Assembly: GCA_023415145.1 (NCBI GenBank)
Contig: JAEZLW010000076.1
Location: forward strand, 1-26,043
Reading direction: 5' to 3'
DNA: 26,043 nucleotides
Origin: Bacillota bacterium
GTDB lineage: Bacteria > Bacillota > Clostridia > Christensenellales > Aristaeellaceae
Of the stretch, positions 1-9,618 are shown one piece after another. The notes below the pieces were generated by a model. That model made no database searches, was not told the DNA's origin, and worked only from the letters and a program-made list of their open reading frames with translations. A program made the position numbers and the translations under genes. Positions within the stretch are counted from its first letter, which is position 1; the number at the start of each line of letters is the position of its first letter.

Positions 1-128
1 GCATGCAGCCGCACAGGGAACTAATGGAGGCGGCGCTTGCAACATCCAGGGTCCTGTATAAAGTGAAAAACGGCGAGGTCTCACCATTTAACAAACATCC
101 CAAGGCCATCCCCATGATCGGTTACTAA
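1..128 (+). CDS. C-terminal fragment of an unidentified protein
   Basis: An open frame enters from the left edge and stops at TAA 126-128, giving about 41 visible residues that end in AIPMIGY. The first complete codon is an ATG at position 3, but whether it is the start cannot be judged because the upstream sequence is missing. The visible part is basic and soluble, with no membrane segment or recognisable motif. I do not recognise the family. The membrane-protein gene at 177 follows on the same strand after a 48-bp gap with no terminator, so the two may be cotranscribed. Confidence 0.5.
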   Translation, partial: MQPHRELMEAALATSRVLYKVKNGEVSPFNKHPKAIPMIGY

Positions 129-176
129 TCTCAACTCCAATGTTCGTTCAAGGCATGCCCAAACAGTATTGTACCC

Positions 177-1073
177 GTGCGGAATAACCTGGGTATGAAT
201 GCGCAAAATAGACCTATGACAAAAATCTTTTGGACAAACACCATCTGGTATATCGCGCTGGCGGCAATCAGCGCAGCCATGCTCTTTCTTGCTCTTGCAA
301 AATCTCCGTGCCGCAAAAAAACCCTTGCGTTCTTTTTTGCGGTGCTGGGCATGACATATTTTTTAGAAATACTTTTGTTGGTTGTGATGGAGGCGTATAC
401 CTATTCTCCCAAAATCGCCTCAGACAGCTTTCACGAGTCGCTGATCGGCAATTTCTTTTCGCAATACTCGGTGTCAGCAGCGGCTGTACTGATTGCCACC
501 CTGGGCCTGAACATGAGGTGGCGGATAGGGTTCTCCATCGCCTATTTTTGGGTCGATGTGCTGTTCGTACAGTTGAATATCTATTCGCACAACTGGTACA
601 ACTCATGGTTTACATTGGGCGGCTTCTTTGTGTACAGTTGGATTGTGATGAAATGGCATGGCAAGGTCTTTTCACACCCAACCAAAGGGTTGTTTATCGC
701 CACACTTTTTCTTGCCGTGTTTTCTTTGTATGGAAATCTCTTTGGAACGACGTTGAACTTTATGGAAATACAAAGGTTTACCATCGGCCTGTATGAGCAA
801 ACAACCAAAGACAACACTGCAGCAAGCGTCCTTTACAGCATCCCGTCCATAGCCATCATCATACCTTTATGCCGGCTAAAGCACCGCCCTGCCTTCAAAG
901 GCCTGCTCTTTCTTTTGGTGTTCGTGATCGATTGGTGCCTGTACCGCATGGGATTCATGCATGTCAAGGCAGGATGGTTTATTCCTGTCACACTGTTCAC
1001 AGTATTCGGGCGTTACATGATTACAGGTTTTCTGGATCGTTCACTGGGCCTGGCAGATGCGCCGTGCACATAA
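177..1073 (+). CDS. polytopic membrane protein, function unknown
   Basis: This 298-residue protein is dominated by hydrophobic stretches, roughly seven to eight membrane helices from residue 18 to 290, separated by short loops rich in Trp, Tyr and His (for example NIYSHNWYNSWF near residue 140). There is no signal peptide, catalytic motif or nucleotide-binding motif. The start is uncertain: GTG 177 opens the frame, but ATG 195 and ATG 216 are in frame, and none has a good ribosome site. ATG 216 sits closest to the first membrane helix. The pattern recalls small Firmicutes integral membrane proteins of unknown role, but I cannot assign a family. The gene converges with the exported-protein gene at 1171. 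Confidence 0.75.
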   Translation: MRNNLGMNAQNRPMTKIFWTNTIWYIALAAISAAMLFLALAKSPCRKKTLAFFFAVLGMTYFLEILLLVVMEAYTYSPKIASDSFHESLIGNFFSQYSVSAAAVLIATLGLNMRWRIGFSIAYFWVDVLFVQLNIYSHNWYNSWFTLGGFFVYSWIVMKWHGKVFSHPTKGLFIATLFLAVFSLYGNLFGTTLNFMEIQRFTIGLYEQTTKDNTAASVLYSIPSIAIIIPLCRLKHRPAFKGLLFLLVFVIDWCLYRMGFMHVKAGWFIPVTLFTVFGRYMITGFLDRSLGLADAPCT

Positions 1074-1115
1074 TGTCCGTGCATAAGCCTTGGATGCAAT
1101 AAAGCTTCCTTATGA

Positions 1116-1152
1116 AACAAAAAGCGCACCGGCCAAATGGGCCGGTGCGCTT
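1116..1152 (-). terminator. Rho-independent terminator of the exported-protein gene
   Basis: A perfect 13-bp stem (1122-1134 with 1140-1152, arm AAGCGCACCGGCC) has a 5-nt loop. Read on the minus strand it is followed by a run of Ts (TTTTTGTTTC). It begins about 18 nt after the stop codon of the minus-strand gene at 1171. On the plus strand there is no T run, so it mainly serves the minus strand. Confidence 0.85.
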
Positions 1153-1170
1153 GGTTCATGGTGTTTAAAG

Positions 1171-2787
1171 TTAGTTGGTTGCAGGCGTGCCGTACATCAT
1201 GGTCAGAACAGATTCAGGCAGGTACTGCATGGCGCTCATCAGGCTGACCATGGCTGTCTGCATAGCGGCCTCACCCCAGGCCGTGAGCTCTTCGATGGTC
1301 ATTTTGCCCAGCCGGATGCTGTCACTTGGAATTTCGGGATATGCTACAGGATCGCCCGATACGGTCACGGTCTTGATGGTCAGCACCGGGCTTTCAAGGC
1401 CGGTCATGAAGCATGCCAAGGTATCCTCGGTCTTGACATCCTTGCCGTCGAAGGCGGAAGCGGATTTGTAGTCCAGGGAAGCCCCAATGGGCATGCCGCC
1501 AGCGTTGAGATTGATGTTCAGCTTCCAGGCATCCTCTGCGGTGGTTTCTGTCGCCTTTTCCTCGCCGGCAAAGTCCAGCGCCAGCGCAAAGGCTTCCATG
1601 CCATTTTCCGTAGCGCTCATCTCAAACTTCCAGGCTTTTGCGGTATCAGCCAAGCCGTTGGCAGGTTCCTTGCTGGTGAAGCCTAAACGGAAGGAATCAT
1701 CGGCTGTGCCCACATCCAGCGTAAACAGGCCGGTTACATCTTCGCCTTCCGTCTTGCTGTAGAAGCCCAGCAGGAAGGTGGAATCCTTGGCATCCTTGCC
1801 GGTAAACTGCCCCTTGATCTCCGTTAAGGGGGTGTTGCCCATGTCATCCATCAGCATGGTGAGGGTAATGGGCTGCTTCATAGCAGGTGCGGCGTCTTTG
1901 GCAAAGTTTGCAGGCAGGTCTGCAATCCCCTGTAGCAGCTTCGTTTTTGCTTCCTCTCCGCTCATCTGGACCGCACCGGCGGAGGATAGGAAGTTGTGGA
2001 TCACGTTGAAGTTGTCTTCCTTGGTTGCCCAATCGGATACGATCTGCAAAAGCTCCTGAATCTTCTCCGCGCTGATGCTGTAAACCACCTGGGTGGTTGC
2101 TGTGTCATGCTTTTCGCTTTCAAAGGTGCCTGTGGACATCTCCGGAGCGGACATGATGCCTGTAAACCAGGTCATCACAGGGGTCATCAGGTCAGCCTGC
2201 AGGCTTTCCTGGTCAAATTCCGGCATTTTGAAGGGCAGCGCGAATGCTGTCAGGTCGGTGTCATCCGTCTTGTTGGTGAACATGCCGGTGATAACGGACT
2301 TCATGCCTTCCATCTGGGCTTTCATCTCAGCAAGCCCTTCCGGCACCATGCCGGATTGCTCCGCCGCGGCTATTGCGGCATCAGCCACGGTGAAATAAAG
2401 CTGCACAAACTCCTGGGGGGTGAAAGACAAAACACTGTCCCCCATAAGGCTGCTCATCAGGTGAAGCTCATCGCCTTTTTTAGTGGCCGTGAAGGAAAGC
2501 GCCGGCTGATCCTGCAAAAGCATGGAGAAGACGCCCAGGGCGTTTTCGCCTTCTTCTTGCTTTACAGTATTTACGCTGAGGGATTTGAACAGATCCCCGA
2601 ACATGCTCATGGAAGGATCCTTCGTAAACAAGTCACCGGGCTCAAAGGTGACGGTAGTGCTCAGGCTGCGGCCCGCTTCCAATGCCTTTTGTTCAAAGGC
2701 CGCGGCAGCGCTTTCCCCCAGGGACAGGGTGGGCACAAGCATAAGTGCCAAGGCCATGATAACAGCGGTCATTTTGCGAAGATTCAT
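1171..2787 (-). CDS. exported protein of unknown function
   Basis: The product is 538 residues with a clear Sec signal peptide: basic MNLRK, then a hydrophobic core to about residue 20, then a plausible signal peptidase I site in the LSLGESAAA stretch. There is no lipobox cysteine, so it is probably secreted or cell-wall associated rather than a lipoprotein. The mature part is acidic, rich in Ala, Met, Thr and Phe, and has almost no Cys. It seems to consist of repeated beta-strand-like segments, and I see no enzymatic motif. ATG 2787 has a good ribosome site (GAAAGGGG). The gene has its own promoter (2838-2866) and terminator (1116-1152), so it is monocistronic, although read-through from the sugar operon upstream is possible. 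Confidence 0.8.
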   Translation of the reverse strand: MNLRKMTAVIMALALMLVPTLSLGESAAAAFEQKALEAGRSLSTTVTFEPGDLFTKDPSMSMFGDLFKSLSVNTVKQEEGENALGVFSMLLQDQPALSFTATKKGDELHLMSSLMGDSVLSFTPQEFVQLYFTVADAAIAAAEQSGMVPEGLAEMKAQMEGMKSVITGMFTNKTDDTDLTAFALPFKMPEFDQESLQADLMTPVMTWFTGIMSAPEMSTGTFESEKHDTATTQVVYSISAEKIQELLQIVSDWATKEDNFNVIHNFLSSAGAVQMSGEEAKTKLLQGIADLPANFAKDAAPAMKQPITLTMLMDDMGNTPLTEIKGQFTGKDAKDSTFLLGFYSKTEGEDVTGLFTLDVGTADDSFRLGFTSKEPANGLADTAKAWKFEMSATENGMEAFALALDFAGEEKATETTAEDAWKLNINLNAGGMPIGASLDYKSASAFDGKDVKTEDTLACFMTGLESPVLTIKTVTVSGDPVAYPEIPSDSIRLGKMTIEELTAWGEAAMQTAMVSLMSAMQYLPESVLTMMYGTPATN

Positions 2788-2837
2788 AGGTATACCCCTT
2801 TCTCACCATTCGCCTAAATGTAGCAGGAAATATATAC

Positions 2838-2866
2838 ATTATATATGGAAACTTAAGATTTGTCAT
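2838..2866 (-). promoter_or_regulatory. sigma-A promoter of the exported-protein gene
   Basis: On the minus strand the -35 ATGACA (2861-2866) and the -10 TATAAT (2838-2843) are separated by exactly 17 bp. It starts only about 15 bp beyond the stop of the symporter gene and gives a leader of some 45 nt before ATG 2787. Confidence 0.75.
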
Positions 2867-2881
2867 CACCAAGCCGCAAAA

Positions 2882-4276
2882 TCATGCGTTTATGGTAGCC
2901 TGATCCTCCAAAATGTCACCCCGCGCTTTGAGATCATTCAAAATTCCGGCATACCGCTTCTCATCGATTTTGAATTTCCTCATGTTTACAATATACCCCG
3001 CCACAATGGCAATAAGGGGTAGAATCAGCATGGACAGCTTCATCACGGTGATGCCGTCCGCCGTTACGTCCTGAGGCGTTTGGGCGGCGTTGATGCCCGA
3101 TAGGATGAGTGTCAGGCCCAGCACGCCGTTTGCGATGGCGCCGCCGATTTTGTTGATAAAGGGCTGCACGGAAAAGGTGATGCTTTCATTGCGCTTGCCC
3201 TGTTTCCATTGTCCGTATTCAATGGTATCAGAAAGGAACATCAGCGTCAGTATCTGGATAAACGCTTCCCCCACAAAAATCAGCACGCCGGAAATACCAA
3301 TATAGGCCATATCCATGGGGGCAAAGAAGAACAGCGTATATCCCAATATCACCAAACCCGTTGCGCCCGTATACAGCTTGCGCCTGGTGAAGCGCTTGCG
3401 AAACCATGTGAATACGCTGAGGGCTGTAAGCTGCGATAAGCCCAGCACCAGCGCAAACATGGAATACATGCTTTCATCACCATAGGCGTATTTGAAAAAG
3501 TGTACGCCAAAGCCCGTGGTGGTACAGTAACCGATCATGAACAGCGACATGGAGACGGCGACCCACATCAATTGATCGTTTTTCAACAGTACCCGAAACA
3601 TTTCACGGATGGTCGTCTTTTCTTCCTCTTTAAAATACCCCTTTCGCTCCTTCACAAAAATCAGCGTAATTGCCTGGAACAAAAGCATTAATACCGCAAT
3701 GATCACGGCGAAGGCAAACCAGCCTTGCTTCTCACTGCCGGTGAACGCACTCAGTGCGTTTGTTGCGGGGATGATGCCCACCACCACCGCAAACAGGCCG
3801 ATATCCGCGCAGATGCGCGCAAACGAGCCAATTTTCTCGCGCTGCTTTTGGTCTGTGGAAAGCGCCGGCATCATCGACCAATAGGCGATGTCATTCAGGC
3901 CGTAGAACACATCCCAGATGAGGTAAATCGCTGTGAATACCGCCACATAGGCGATGCCGGAAAGACCCATATCCAAAAACATCAGCACCATGCACACACC
4001 ACCTACGATGGCGCCAAGGAGCATCCACGGCTTGAACTTGCCAAAGCGGGATTTGGTGTTGTCCACCAACAGGCCCATCATGGGGTCGTTGAAGGCATCA
4101 AATGTGCGCAGCACAAGCAATGCCACCGTCATCATGGCAAGCGTGGTATCCGGCACATTCAAAACCTCGGTGATGTATACCATAATGTACATGCTTACCA
4201 TCGTATAAAACATATCCCTGCCGATGGTACCCAGGCCGAAGCAAAAGCGGTTCCGGCGGTCGTAGTTTTTCTCCAT
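2882..4276 (-). CDS. GPH-family sugar:cation symporter (MelB-like)
   Basis: This 464-residue membrane protein has about 12 helices and the hallmarks of the glycoside-pentoside-hexuronide symporters of the major facilitator superfamily. The N-terminal segment near residues 55-80 contains the conserved acidic cation/sugar site (RTFDAFNDPMMGLLVDNT) followed by the basic loop SRFGKFKPW. Members import glycosides such as melibiose or raffinose-type oligosaccharides with Na+ or H+. It is the last gene of the glycosidase operon and starts 3 bp after the alpha-galactosidase stop, so it very probably imports the oligosaccharides cut by the three upstream enzymes. The ribosome site AAGGGG lies inside the end of the preceding gene. 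The substrate is inferred from context. No PTS component is present. Confidence 0.9.
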   Translation of the reverse strand: MEKNYDRRNRFCFGLGTIGRDMFYTMVSMYIMVYITEVLNVPDTTLAMMTVALLVLRTFDAFNDPMMGLLVDNTKSRFGKFKPWMLLGAIVGGVCMVLMFLDMGLSGIAYVAVFTAIYLIWDVFYGLNDIAYWSMMPALSTDQKQREKIGSFARICADIGLFAVVVGIIPATNALSAFTGSEKQGWFAFAVIIAVLMLLFQAITLIFVKERKGYFKEEEKTTIREMFRVLLKNDQLMWVAVSMSLFMIGYCTTTGFGVHFFKYAYGDESMYSMFALVLGLSQLTALSVFTWFRKRFTRRKLYTGATGLVILGYTLFFFAPMDMAYIGISGVLIFVGEAFIQILTLMFLSDTIEYGQWKQGKRNESITFSVQPFINKIGGAIANGVLGLTLILSGINAAQTPQDVTADGITVMKLSMLILPLIAIVAGYIVNMRKFKIDEKRYAGILNDLKARGDILEDQATINA

Positions 4277-4279
4277 GGC

Positions 4280-6619
4280 TTATTCCCCTTTCTCCCTTAC
4301 CACATACAAATTGGAACCGAAGTCGCCCAGCATACGGATCTTGCTGTTGTAATAGCTGCCGATAAATTGATTGTTCAGCATGATCCCGCCCATCAGCGCA
4401 CCACCATAGCCCACATACTCTTCCACGCAATCCTTAAGACAAAAATACCTGTTCGCTGTACGCAATACAAAACCCTCCGGGTGAAGCGCAAGTGGCAGAA
4501 TATGCTTGACCAGCCCGCCGAACCTGTTTATAAACAAGCTCTGCGGCCGCGTTGCGACACGATACTTGCGGTCACTTTTCAAACCCATCAGCCGCAACCG
4601 GTCAAACCCCTCGCCGGCCAACACCTGTGTCTGAAAAAAGCCGCTGATCCCCGATTTCAAGTCCTGATCCACGCAGTGCCATACCGCCTTGTTCTGTTTG
4701 TATGGCTCGCCGCGAAAGAAGGTGCCGTATTGCAAAACATGCCGGTATTGCTTGTAAAAAGCGATTTGACGCCTTACCTCTCTTCGCTGCACGAACGAAA
4801 GGTACTTCAAATCCAGCTCATACCCCAAACACCCGAACGACGCCACATTGAAGCGTGTGGCAAGGGGCGTATCCCGCAGCGTTTGCTGGTGCGGGGCTTG
4901 TGATACGTGTGCGCCCATGGCGGACAGGGGATACAGGTAGGAAAGGCCTCCCTGTATTTTCAGACGCTCGATGGGGTCGGTATCGTCCGAGGTCCAAATC
5001 TGCGGCGATATGCAGAGCATGCCCAGATCAAAGCGGTTGCCGCCGCTAGAGCAGCTTTCAAACAAAATGTGCGGACGGGGCGCAAAAATACGTTGAAACA
5101 CCTCGTACAGCGACAGTACATAGCGGTGGAAAAATTCGCCCTGATTTGCAAGGCACTTTGAGCAGGCGTCGCTGATGTGCCTGTTGTAATCCCATTTGAC
5201 ATAGTCGATGCCGCAGGTATCCAGTATGCGTGTCACATTTTCCACAATATAATCCTGGACTTTGGGGTTGCACAAATCCAGAACCAGCTGGTTCCGCCCG
5301 AGCGCAGGCCGCTTGCCAGGTGTTGTCAGGGCATACTCGGGATGGGCGCGGTACAAGTCGCTGTCCCCGTTCACCATTTCCGGTTCAAACCACAGGCCGA
5401 ACTTCATGCCCATTTTATGAATCCTGCCTGAAAACTCTTTCAGACCACGAGGCAGCTTTTTGCGGTTGACAGCATAATCCCCCAGCCCCGCTTTGTCGTT
5501 ATCCCGTTTCCCGAACCAGCCGTCATCCAGCACAAACAGCTCGATGCCAACCTTTTTTGCCCTCCGGGCCAATCGCAAAAGCTTTCCCCTTGTAAACTTG
5601 AAAAAATGGGCTTCCCAGTTGTTGAGGACGACAGGGCGTTCCTTCCCCTTCCAATCTCCGCGAACAATGTGCCGGTTGATGAAATGGTGGAAGTTTTGCG
5701 AAAGGCCGTTGAACCCGTTGGCGGAAAAGCTCATCACCGCCTCCGGGGTTTCAAACCGGCCGTTTTCCTCAAGCACCCATTCAAAGCAATAAGGATTGAT
5801 GCCTGTAATGACTCGAACGGTGTCATGGCCGCAAAGCTCCGCCGCGCCCAGGTGGTTGCCGCTGTAGACAAGGTTGAACCCGTACACATGCCCCTGGGTT
5901 TCCGTTGCATTGCCTGCGGCCAGCAAAAAGCCCGGATTATGGCGGTTGCTGCTGTCGCCGGTGGTGGAGTCATTCACATACGTTCCGTACGTCAGCTTTC
6001 GCTCGTGCTTGTGCCCTTCCTTGATCCAGCCGCCGTCAAAGGTGATCAAACGGTAATCGTCACTTGGCATGTCGATCATTATGCTCATCAGCCGCCTTAT
6101 GGTAAGCGGCTTTGGGTTGCCGTTTTTCAGCACGGTGCGGCGCGTAATCACATCCGTTTGAGAATAAACGGTATAGTAAAGCAAAAGCGTCACGTTGTTG
6201 CTTTCATCCAGGAGGGTGATGATCAGCGTTTGGCAATCATCCGCATCACCATAGGAAGATGGAAGCGTGTCCGGCTTTACGCTGCCTTCCACCACTTCAT
6301 GGCTTTTGTATACAAAATCCGCCGTGTATGTGCCATCCGGCATTTTGATTTCAGCGGGGGTATTGCGATAGTCCCCCTTGCCGATGCCCGACCATTCCAA
6401 TAAAAGCGTGTCCAGGCAATATGTCTCATCGCCCGGGTCGTACAACACACTGCCGCCGGTTTGCGCCGTGCGCTTTAATACAAGCGGCGCTATAGGCTGG
6501 TCGTTTGGCAACAGGTGCCCGTAGTGAATATGCTCCAAATGCGCGAACCGGGTGATTTGAAACCAGTAACTGCTATGCTTGGTTGTCAGCTGGAATACAT
6601 TGCCCTCACATGCAATCAC
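4280..6619 (-). CDS. alpha-galactosidase, glycoside hydrolase family 36
   Basis: This 779-residue cytoplasmic enzyme has no signal peptide. It removes alpha-1,6-linked galactose from melibiose- and raffinose-type sugars with retention. An N-terminal beta-sandwich (about 1-320) is followed by the TIM barrel with LFVLDDGWFG (361-370). The nucleophile Asp477 sits in KWDYNR and the acid/base Asp531 in SCSSGGNRFD. A C-terminal beta domain follows. The length is slightly above the usual 720-750. The GTG start at 6619 overlaps the TGA of the GH13 gene by 4 bp (GTGA) and has a strong ribosome site (GGGAGG), so the two are translationally coupled. The short tail after residue 760 ends just before the symporter gene. 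Confidence 0.93.
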   Translation of the reverse strand: MIACEGNVFQLTTKHSSYWFQITRFAHLEHIHYGHLLPNDQPIAPLVLKRTAQTGGSVLYDPGDETYCLDTLLLEWSGIGKGDYRNTPAEIKMPDGTYTADFVYKSHEVVEGSVKPDTLPSSYGDADDCQTLIITLLDESNNVTLLLYYTVYSQTDVITRRTVLKNGNPKPLTIRRLMSIMIDMPSDDYRLITFDGGWIKEGHKHERKLTYGTYVNDSTTGDSSNRHNPGFLLAAGNATETQGHVYGFNLVYSGNHLGAAELCGHDTVRVITGINPYCFEWVLEENGRFETPEAVMSFSANGFNGLSQNFHHFINRHIVRGDWKGKERPVVLNNWEAHFFKFTRGKLLRLARRAKKVGIELFVLDDGWFGKRDNDKAGLGDYAVNRKKLPRGLKEFSGRIHKMGMKFGLWFEPEMVNGDSDLYRAHPEYALTTPGKRPALGRNQLVLDLCNPKVQDYIVENVTRILDTCGIDYVKWDYNRHISDACSKCLANQGEFFHRYVLSLYEVFQRIFAPRPHILFESCSSGGNRFDLGMLCISPQIWTSDDTDPIERLKIQGGLSYLYPLSAMGAHVSQAPHQQTLRDTPLATRFNVASFGCLGYELDLKYLSFVQRREVRRQIAFYKQYRHVLQYGTFFRGEPYKQNKAVWHCVDQDLKSGISGFFQTQVLAGEGFDRLRLMGLKSDRKYRVATRPQSLFINRFGGLVKHILPLALHPEGFVLRTANRYFCLKDCVEEYVGYGGALMGGIMLNNQFIGSYYNSKIRMLGDFGSNLYVVREKGE

Positions 6620-8238
6620 CCGTTCACCTCCCTTAACACCACCGCTTCAAAGGCAGCCAATACGCCATTGTACATTTGAATCCCCGTATTGGATATCACC
6701 ACATCGCCGGAATAAGGTACGCGGGACGGCTTTTGGGAGAAGTTTAATAAAATGGTGTACTGATCATTGTCCAGCGTGCGCCGGTAGGCCATCACACGGC
6801 TGTCACCATACAGCGGAGCAAACGCACCGTATTTCAGTGTCTCGCTGGACGCGCGCAGGGCGATCATCCTTCGGTAGTAATGCAGGACAGAATTTTCGTC
6901 CTTTAACTGATCCCGGTAATTGATCTTTTGACAATTTCCGTTGATGCCTATCCAGGGCGTGCCCGTGGTGAAGCCCGCACCCTTATCACTCGACCATTGC
7001 ATGGGGGTTCGGGCATTGTCCCGGGAGGATTGCCTTATCCACTTCCAGCGAAGCCTTTTCGGTATATGAAGCCTTTTCATCAGCTTGTCGATGTTGAAGC
7101 TTTCCACGTCTTTCAATTGTGAAAGGCTTGTAAAATCGAAATTGGTCATGCCGATCTCCTGCCCCTGATACACAAACGGTGTACCCCGCAGCGTGAATTC
7201 CATTGTCGCCAGCAGCTTGGCGCTCAGTTCCCAGTACTCCTTGTCATCGCCGTAATGGGATACAATACGCGGCTGGTCGTGGTTTTCCAGGTACAGCGCG
7301 TTCCAAAAAAGCCCCTGCTGCCACTTTGCCAGCACCTTGAGCAGATTCTTTGCCTGGAACCGTTTGGGGATATAGCGGGCAACCCGGCGGTCCACCTCCA
7401 AATGATCAAAGTAAAACACCATATCCAGCTCCTTGCGGCCGGGGTCGCACAGCAGCTTTGCTTCCTCCAAATCCACCATCACGGTTTCCCCCACCACAAA
7501 GCAATCGTAATGGTCGAGAACATCCCGCCTGAGCTCACGCAGGATTTGATGATTGCCCTCTTGGGATTTGTAGTGCTCCAACCCCTGTATGGCGATGCTT
7601 CGCCTGCCGTCTTCAAGCGATGTTTTATAGATCACGTTGATCACGTCGCAGCGGAAACCTGCTGCGCCTTTGTCAAGCCAGAACCGCATGATGTCTTTGA
7701 CTTCTTCTATCACCTTGGGGCTGCGAAAATTGAGGTCAGGCTGCTTTTTGTCAAACAGGTGCAGGTAGTATTCGCCGCTTTTTTCATCCAGCTCCCAGGT
7801 GGACCCCATAAAAAAGCCTGTCCAGTTGTTGGGCGGGCTGCCGTCCTTTTTCCCCGTGCGCCAGATATAGTAATCACGGTAGGGGCTGTTTTTTTCTCTG
7901 CTTTTTTGAAACCATTCATGCTCGTCGGACGTATGGTTGATGACAAGGTCCATGATGATTTTGATGCCGCGCTTTTGCGCCTCATCAAACAAACGCTCCA
8001 TATCCGCCATGGTTCCGAATTTTGGATTGATATCCCGGTAATCGCTGATGTCGTAGCCGTTGTCTGCATCCGGCGAGCAGTACACCGGCGAGAGCCAGAT
8101 GATCCCGATTCCAAGGTCACACAGCTCGTCAAGCCGTGATATGATGCCGGGGATATCGCCGATGCCGTCACCGTTTGAATCCTGAAAGCTGCGGGGATAG
8201 ATTTGGTATACCACCCGTTCCTTCCACCATGTATCCAT
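6616..8238 (-). CDS. GH13 alpha-glucosidase, oligo-1,6-glucosidase type
   Basis: The 540-residue protein starts at MDTWWKERVVYQIYPRSF, the typical N terminus of the family. An in-frame ATG further upstream at 8484 would add 82 unrelated residues inside the GH1 gene, so it is rejected. ATG 8238 has AGAGGT 6 nt upstream. Conserved regions are DLVINH (97-102), GFRCDV with nucleophile Asp198, VVGET with acid/base Glu251, and ENHDQPR with Asp321. In family GH13 subfamily 31, Val directly after the nucleophile, as here, goes with alpha-1,6 (isomaltase) preference, whereas Thr goes with maltase. It therefore probably trims isomalto-oligosaccharides or related alpha-glucosides in the cytoplasm. It lies 13 bp after the GH1 gene. 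The exact substrate is inferred. Confidence 0.92.
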   Translation of the reverse strand: MDTWWKERVVYQIYPRSFQDSNGDGIGDIPGIISRLDELCDLGIGIIWLSPVYCSPDADNGYDISDYRDINPKFGTMADMERLFDEAQKRGIKIIMDLVINHTSDEHEWFQKSREKNSPYRDYYIWRTGKKDGSPPNNWTGFFMGSTWELDEKSGEYYLHLFDKKQPDLNFRSPKVIEEVKDIMRFWLDKGAAGFRCDVINVIYKTSLEDGRRSIAIQGLEHYKSQEGNHQILRELRRDVLDHYDCFVVGETVMVDLEEAKLLCDPGRKELDMVFYFDHLEVDRRVARYIPKRFQAKNLLKVLAKWQQGLFWNALYLENHDQPRIVSHYGDDKEYWELSAKLLATMEFTLRGTPFVYQGQEIGMTNFDFTSLSQLKDVESFNIDKLMKRLHIPKRLRWKWIRQSSRDNARTPMQWSSDKGAGFTTGTPWIGINGNCQKINYRDQLKDENSVLHYYRRMIALRASSETLKYGAFAPLYGDSRVMAYRRTLDNDQYTILLNFSQKPSRVPYSGDVVISNTGIQMYNGVLAAFEAVVLREVNG

Positions 8239-8251
8239 TTGCGTACCTCTG

Positions 8252-9541
8252 TTATGCGATTTGGCGGTACTGCTCGCCTTTGATGTAATCATCGTAGATT
8301 TTATCATCCACGCCGTTTGCAGCGACCACGTCGCGCAAAAACCTTCCGCTTTTTTTAACGGTGCGCGTTTGCGTTTCATAATCCACGTGCACAATGCCAA
8401 AGCGGGCACTCTCGCCCTCCACCCATTCAAAATTATCGCAGAAGCACCAGTGGTAGTACCGCATGACGGGCAAATCGCTTTCACACAACGCCTTCAAGTG
8501 CTCGTACACGTACCGGCTGCGGAATGTATCGCTATTGTCGCAGGTACCGTTTTCGGTAATGTAAATGGGAAGCGGGAGGATATCATACAGCTTTTTGCAG
8601 CATTCCACAATCCCTTGCGGGTATATCTCCCAGCCAAGGTCGTTGACGGGGACGCCATGCTTTACGCCTTCGCTCAGCCCTTTTATGGTCGAACGGGAAT
8701 AATAATTGATGGCAATAAAATCACAGTACTTCCCTTTTTCTGTTTGGCCTATGTTGCGTATCGGAAAAGAAAATTCCCCCGTACACATGGCCTTGGATAG
8801 ACTGCCCTGGAAAAACCGCTCCGTAAGCCTTGCAAAAAACCGGTGTGACAGCTTCTTCCCGTTTTCCGGCACGAATACGCGCACATGGTTGGCAAAGCTC
8901 ACCTTTGTATCGGAAATACCCATTTCATGATGAAGCACATGAATCCGCTGATAGGCCTGAACGTGCGCTGCCGCCAGCACCGACATCACGTTTACCGCTT
9001 TGACAAGCGACTTTTTTCCCGGCGGCCAGGTCCCGTAAAAGTAGCCGTTTGTGGCATACACATTGGGCTCGTTGATGGTGATGTATTCATTCACATAAGG
9101 ACCGAAGGCTGTCACCATTTTTTCCACAAAGCGGAGAAAGTACGGTATGTTCTCCTTTTTCTCAAACGCTCCCTTGTGTTCAAACCACATGGGATTGGTG
9201 AAGTGATGCAGCGTTACCAACAGTTCAATGCCGTATGATTTTAAAAGCTCCACTTCCTGAACGTAATGGGCGATGGCATTTTCATCAAACACGCCTTCCT
9301 TGGGCTCGATGCGCGCCCACTCCACGCCGAAGCGGTAAATCTGCATGTTCAACTCTTTCATCAGCGCAGCATCTTCCCGCCACAAACGGTAGTGGTCGTT
9401 TGCCCGCGCCGGGCTGGACTTGTCCTTTATCTGCCCCTTTTGATGCCAGTCCATCCAGCTATGTGTAAGTTCGCCGCCTTCGATTTGTGTCGCCGCGCTG
9501 GCGGTGCCTATCAGCATGCCGCTCTTTAGTGAAAATGTCAT
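8252..9541 (-). CDS. GH1 beta-glucosidase (non-phosphorylated substrate type)
   Basis: The product is 429 residues with an intact family 1 barrel and no signal peptide. It has the N-terminal ATQIEG motif, acid/base Glu158 in TINEPN and nucleophile Glu330 in ITENG. The C-terminal substrate loop reads NFEWVEG (370-376), the Glu/Trp arrangement that binds free glucose or galactose hydroxyls. The Ser-Lys-Tyr set of 6-phospho-beta-glucosidases is absent, which fits the ion-coupled symporter of this operon rather than a PTS. At 429 residues it is a little shorter than the usual 440-480. It is the first gene of the operon, with GGGAGGT before ATG 9541. Beta-galactosidase or beta-fucosidase activity is possible in this family. 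Confidence 0.9.
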   Translation of the reverse strand: MTFSLKSGMLIGTASAATQIEGGELTHSWMDWHQKGQIKDKSSPARANDHYRLWREDAALMKELNMQIYRFGVEWARIEPKEGVFDENAIAHYVQEVELLKSYGIELLVTLHHFTNPMWFEHKGAFEKKENIPYFLRFVEKMVTAFGPYVNEYITINEPNVYATNGYFYGTWPPGKKSLVKAVNVMSVLAAAHVQAYQRIHVLHHEMGISDTKVSFANHVRVFVPENGKKLSHRFFARLTERFFQGSLSKAMCTGEFSFPIRNIGQTEKGKYCDFIAINYYSRSTIKGLSEGVKHGVPVNDLGWEIYPQGIVECCKKLYDILPLPIYITENGTCDNSDTFRSRYVYEHLKALCESDLPVMRYYHWCFCDNFEWVEGESARFGIVHVDYETQTRTVKKSGRFLRDVVAANGVDDKIYDDYIKGEQYRQIA

Positions 9542-9618
9542 TACGATATACCTCCCGCATCACGATGATACCCATGAAATGTTGTTATGAAGGATTGCCT
9601 GCTAATAATGATATAAAA

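Noticed and set aside
8239..8484. N-terminal extension of the GH13 protein from an upstream ATG
   Set aside because: The extra 82 codons lie inside the GH1 gene in another frame and bear no family similarity. MDTWW with its own ribosome site is the proper start.
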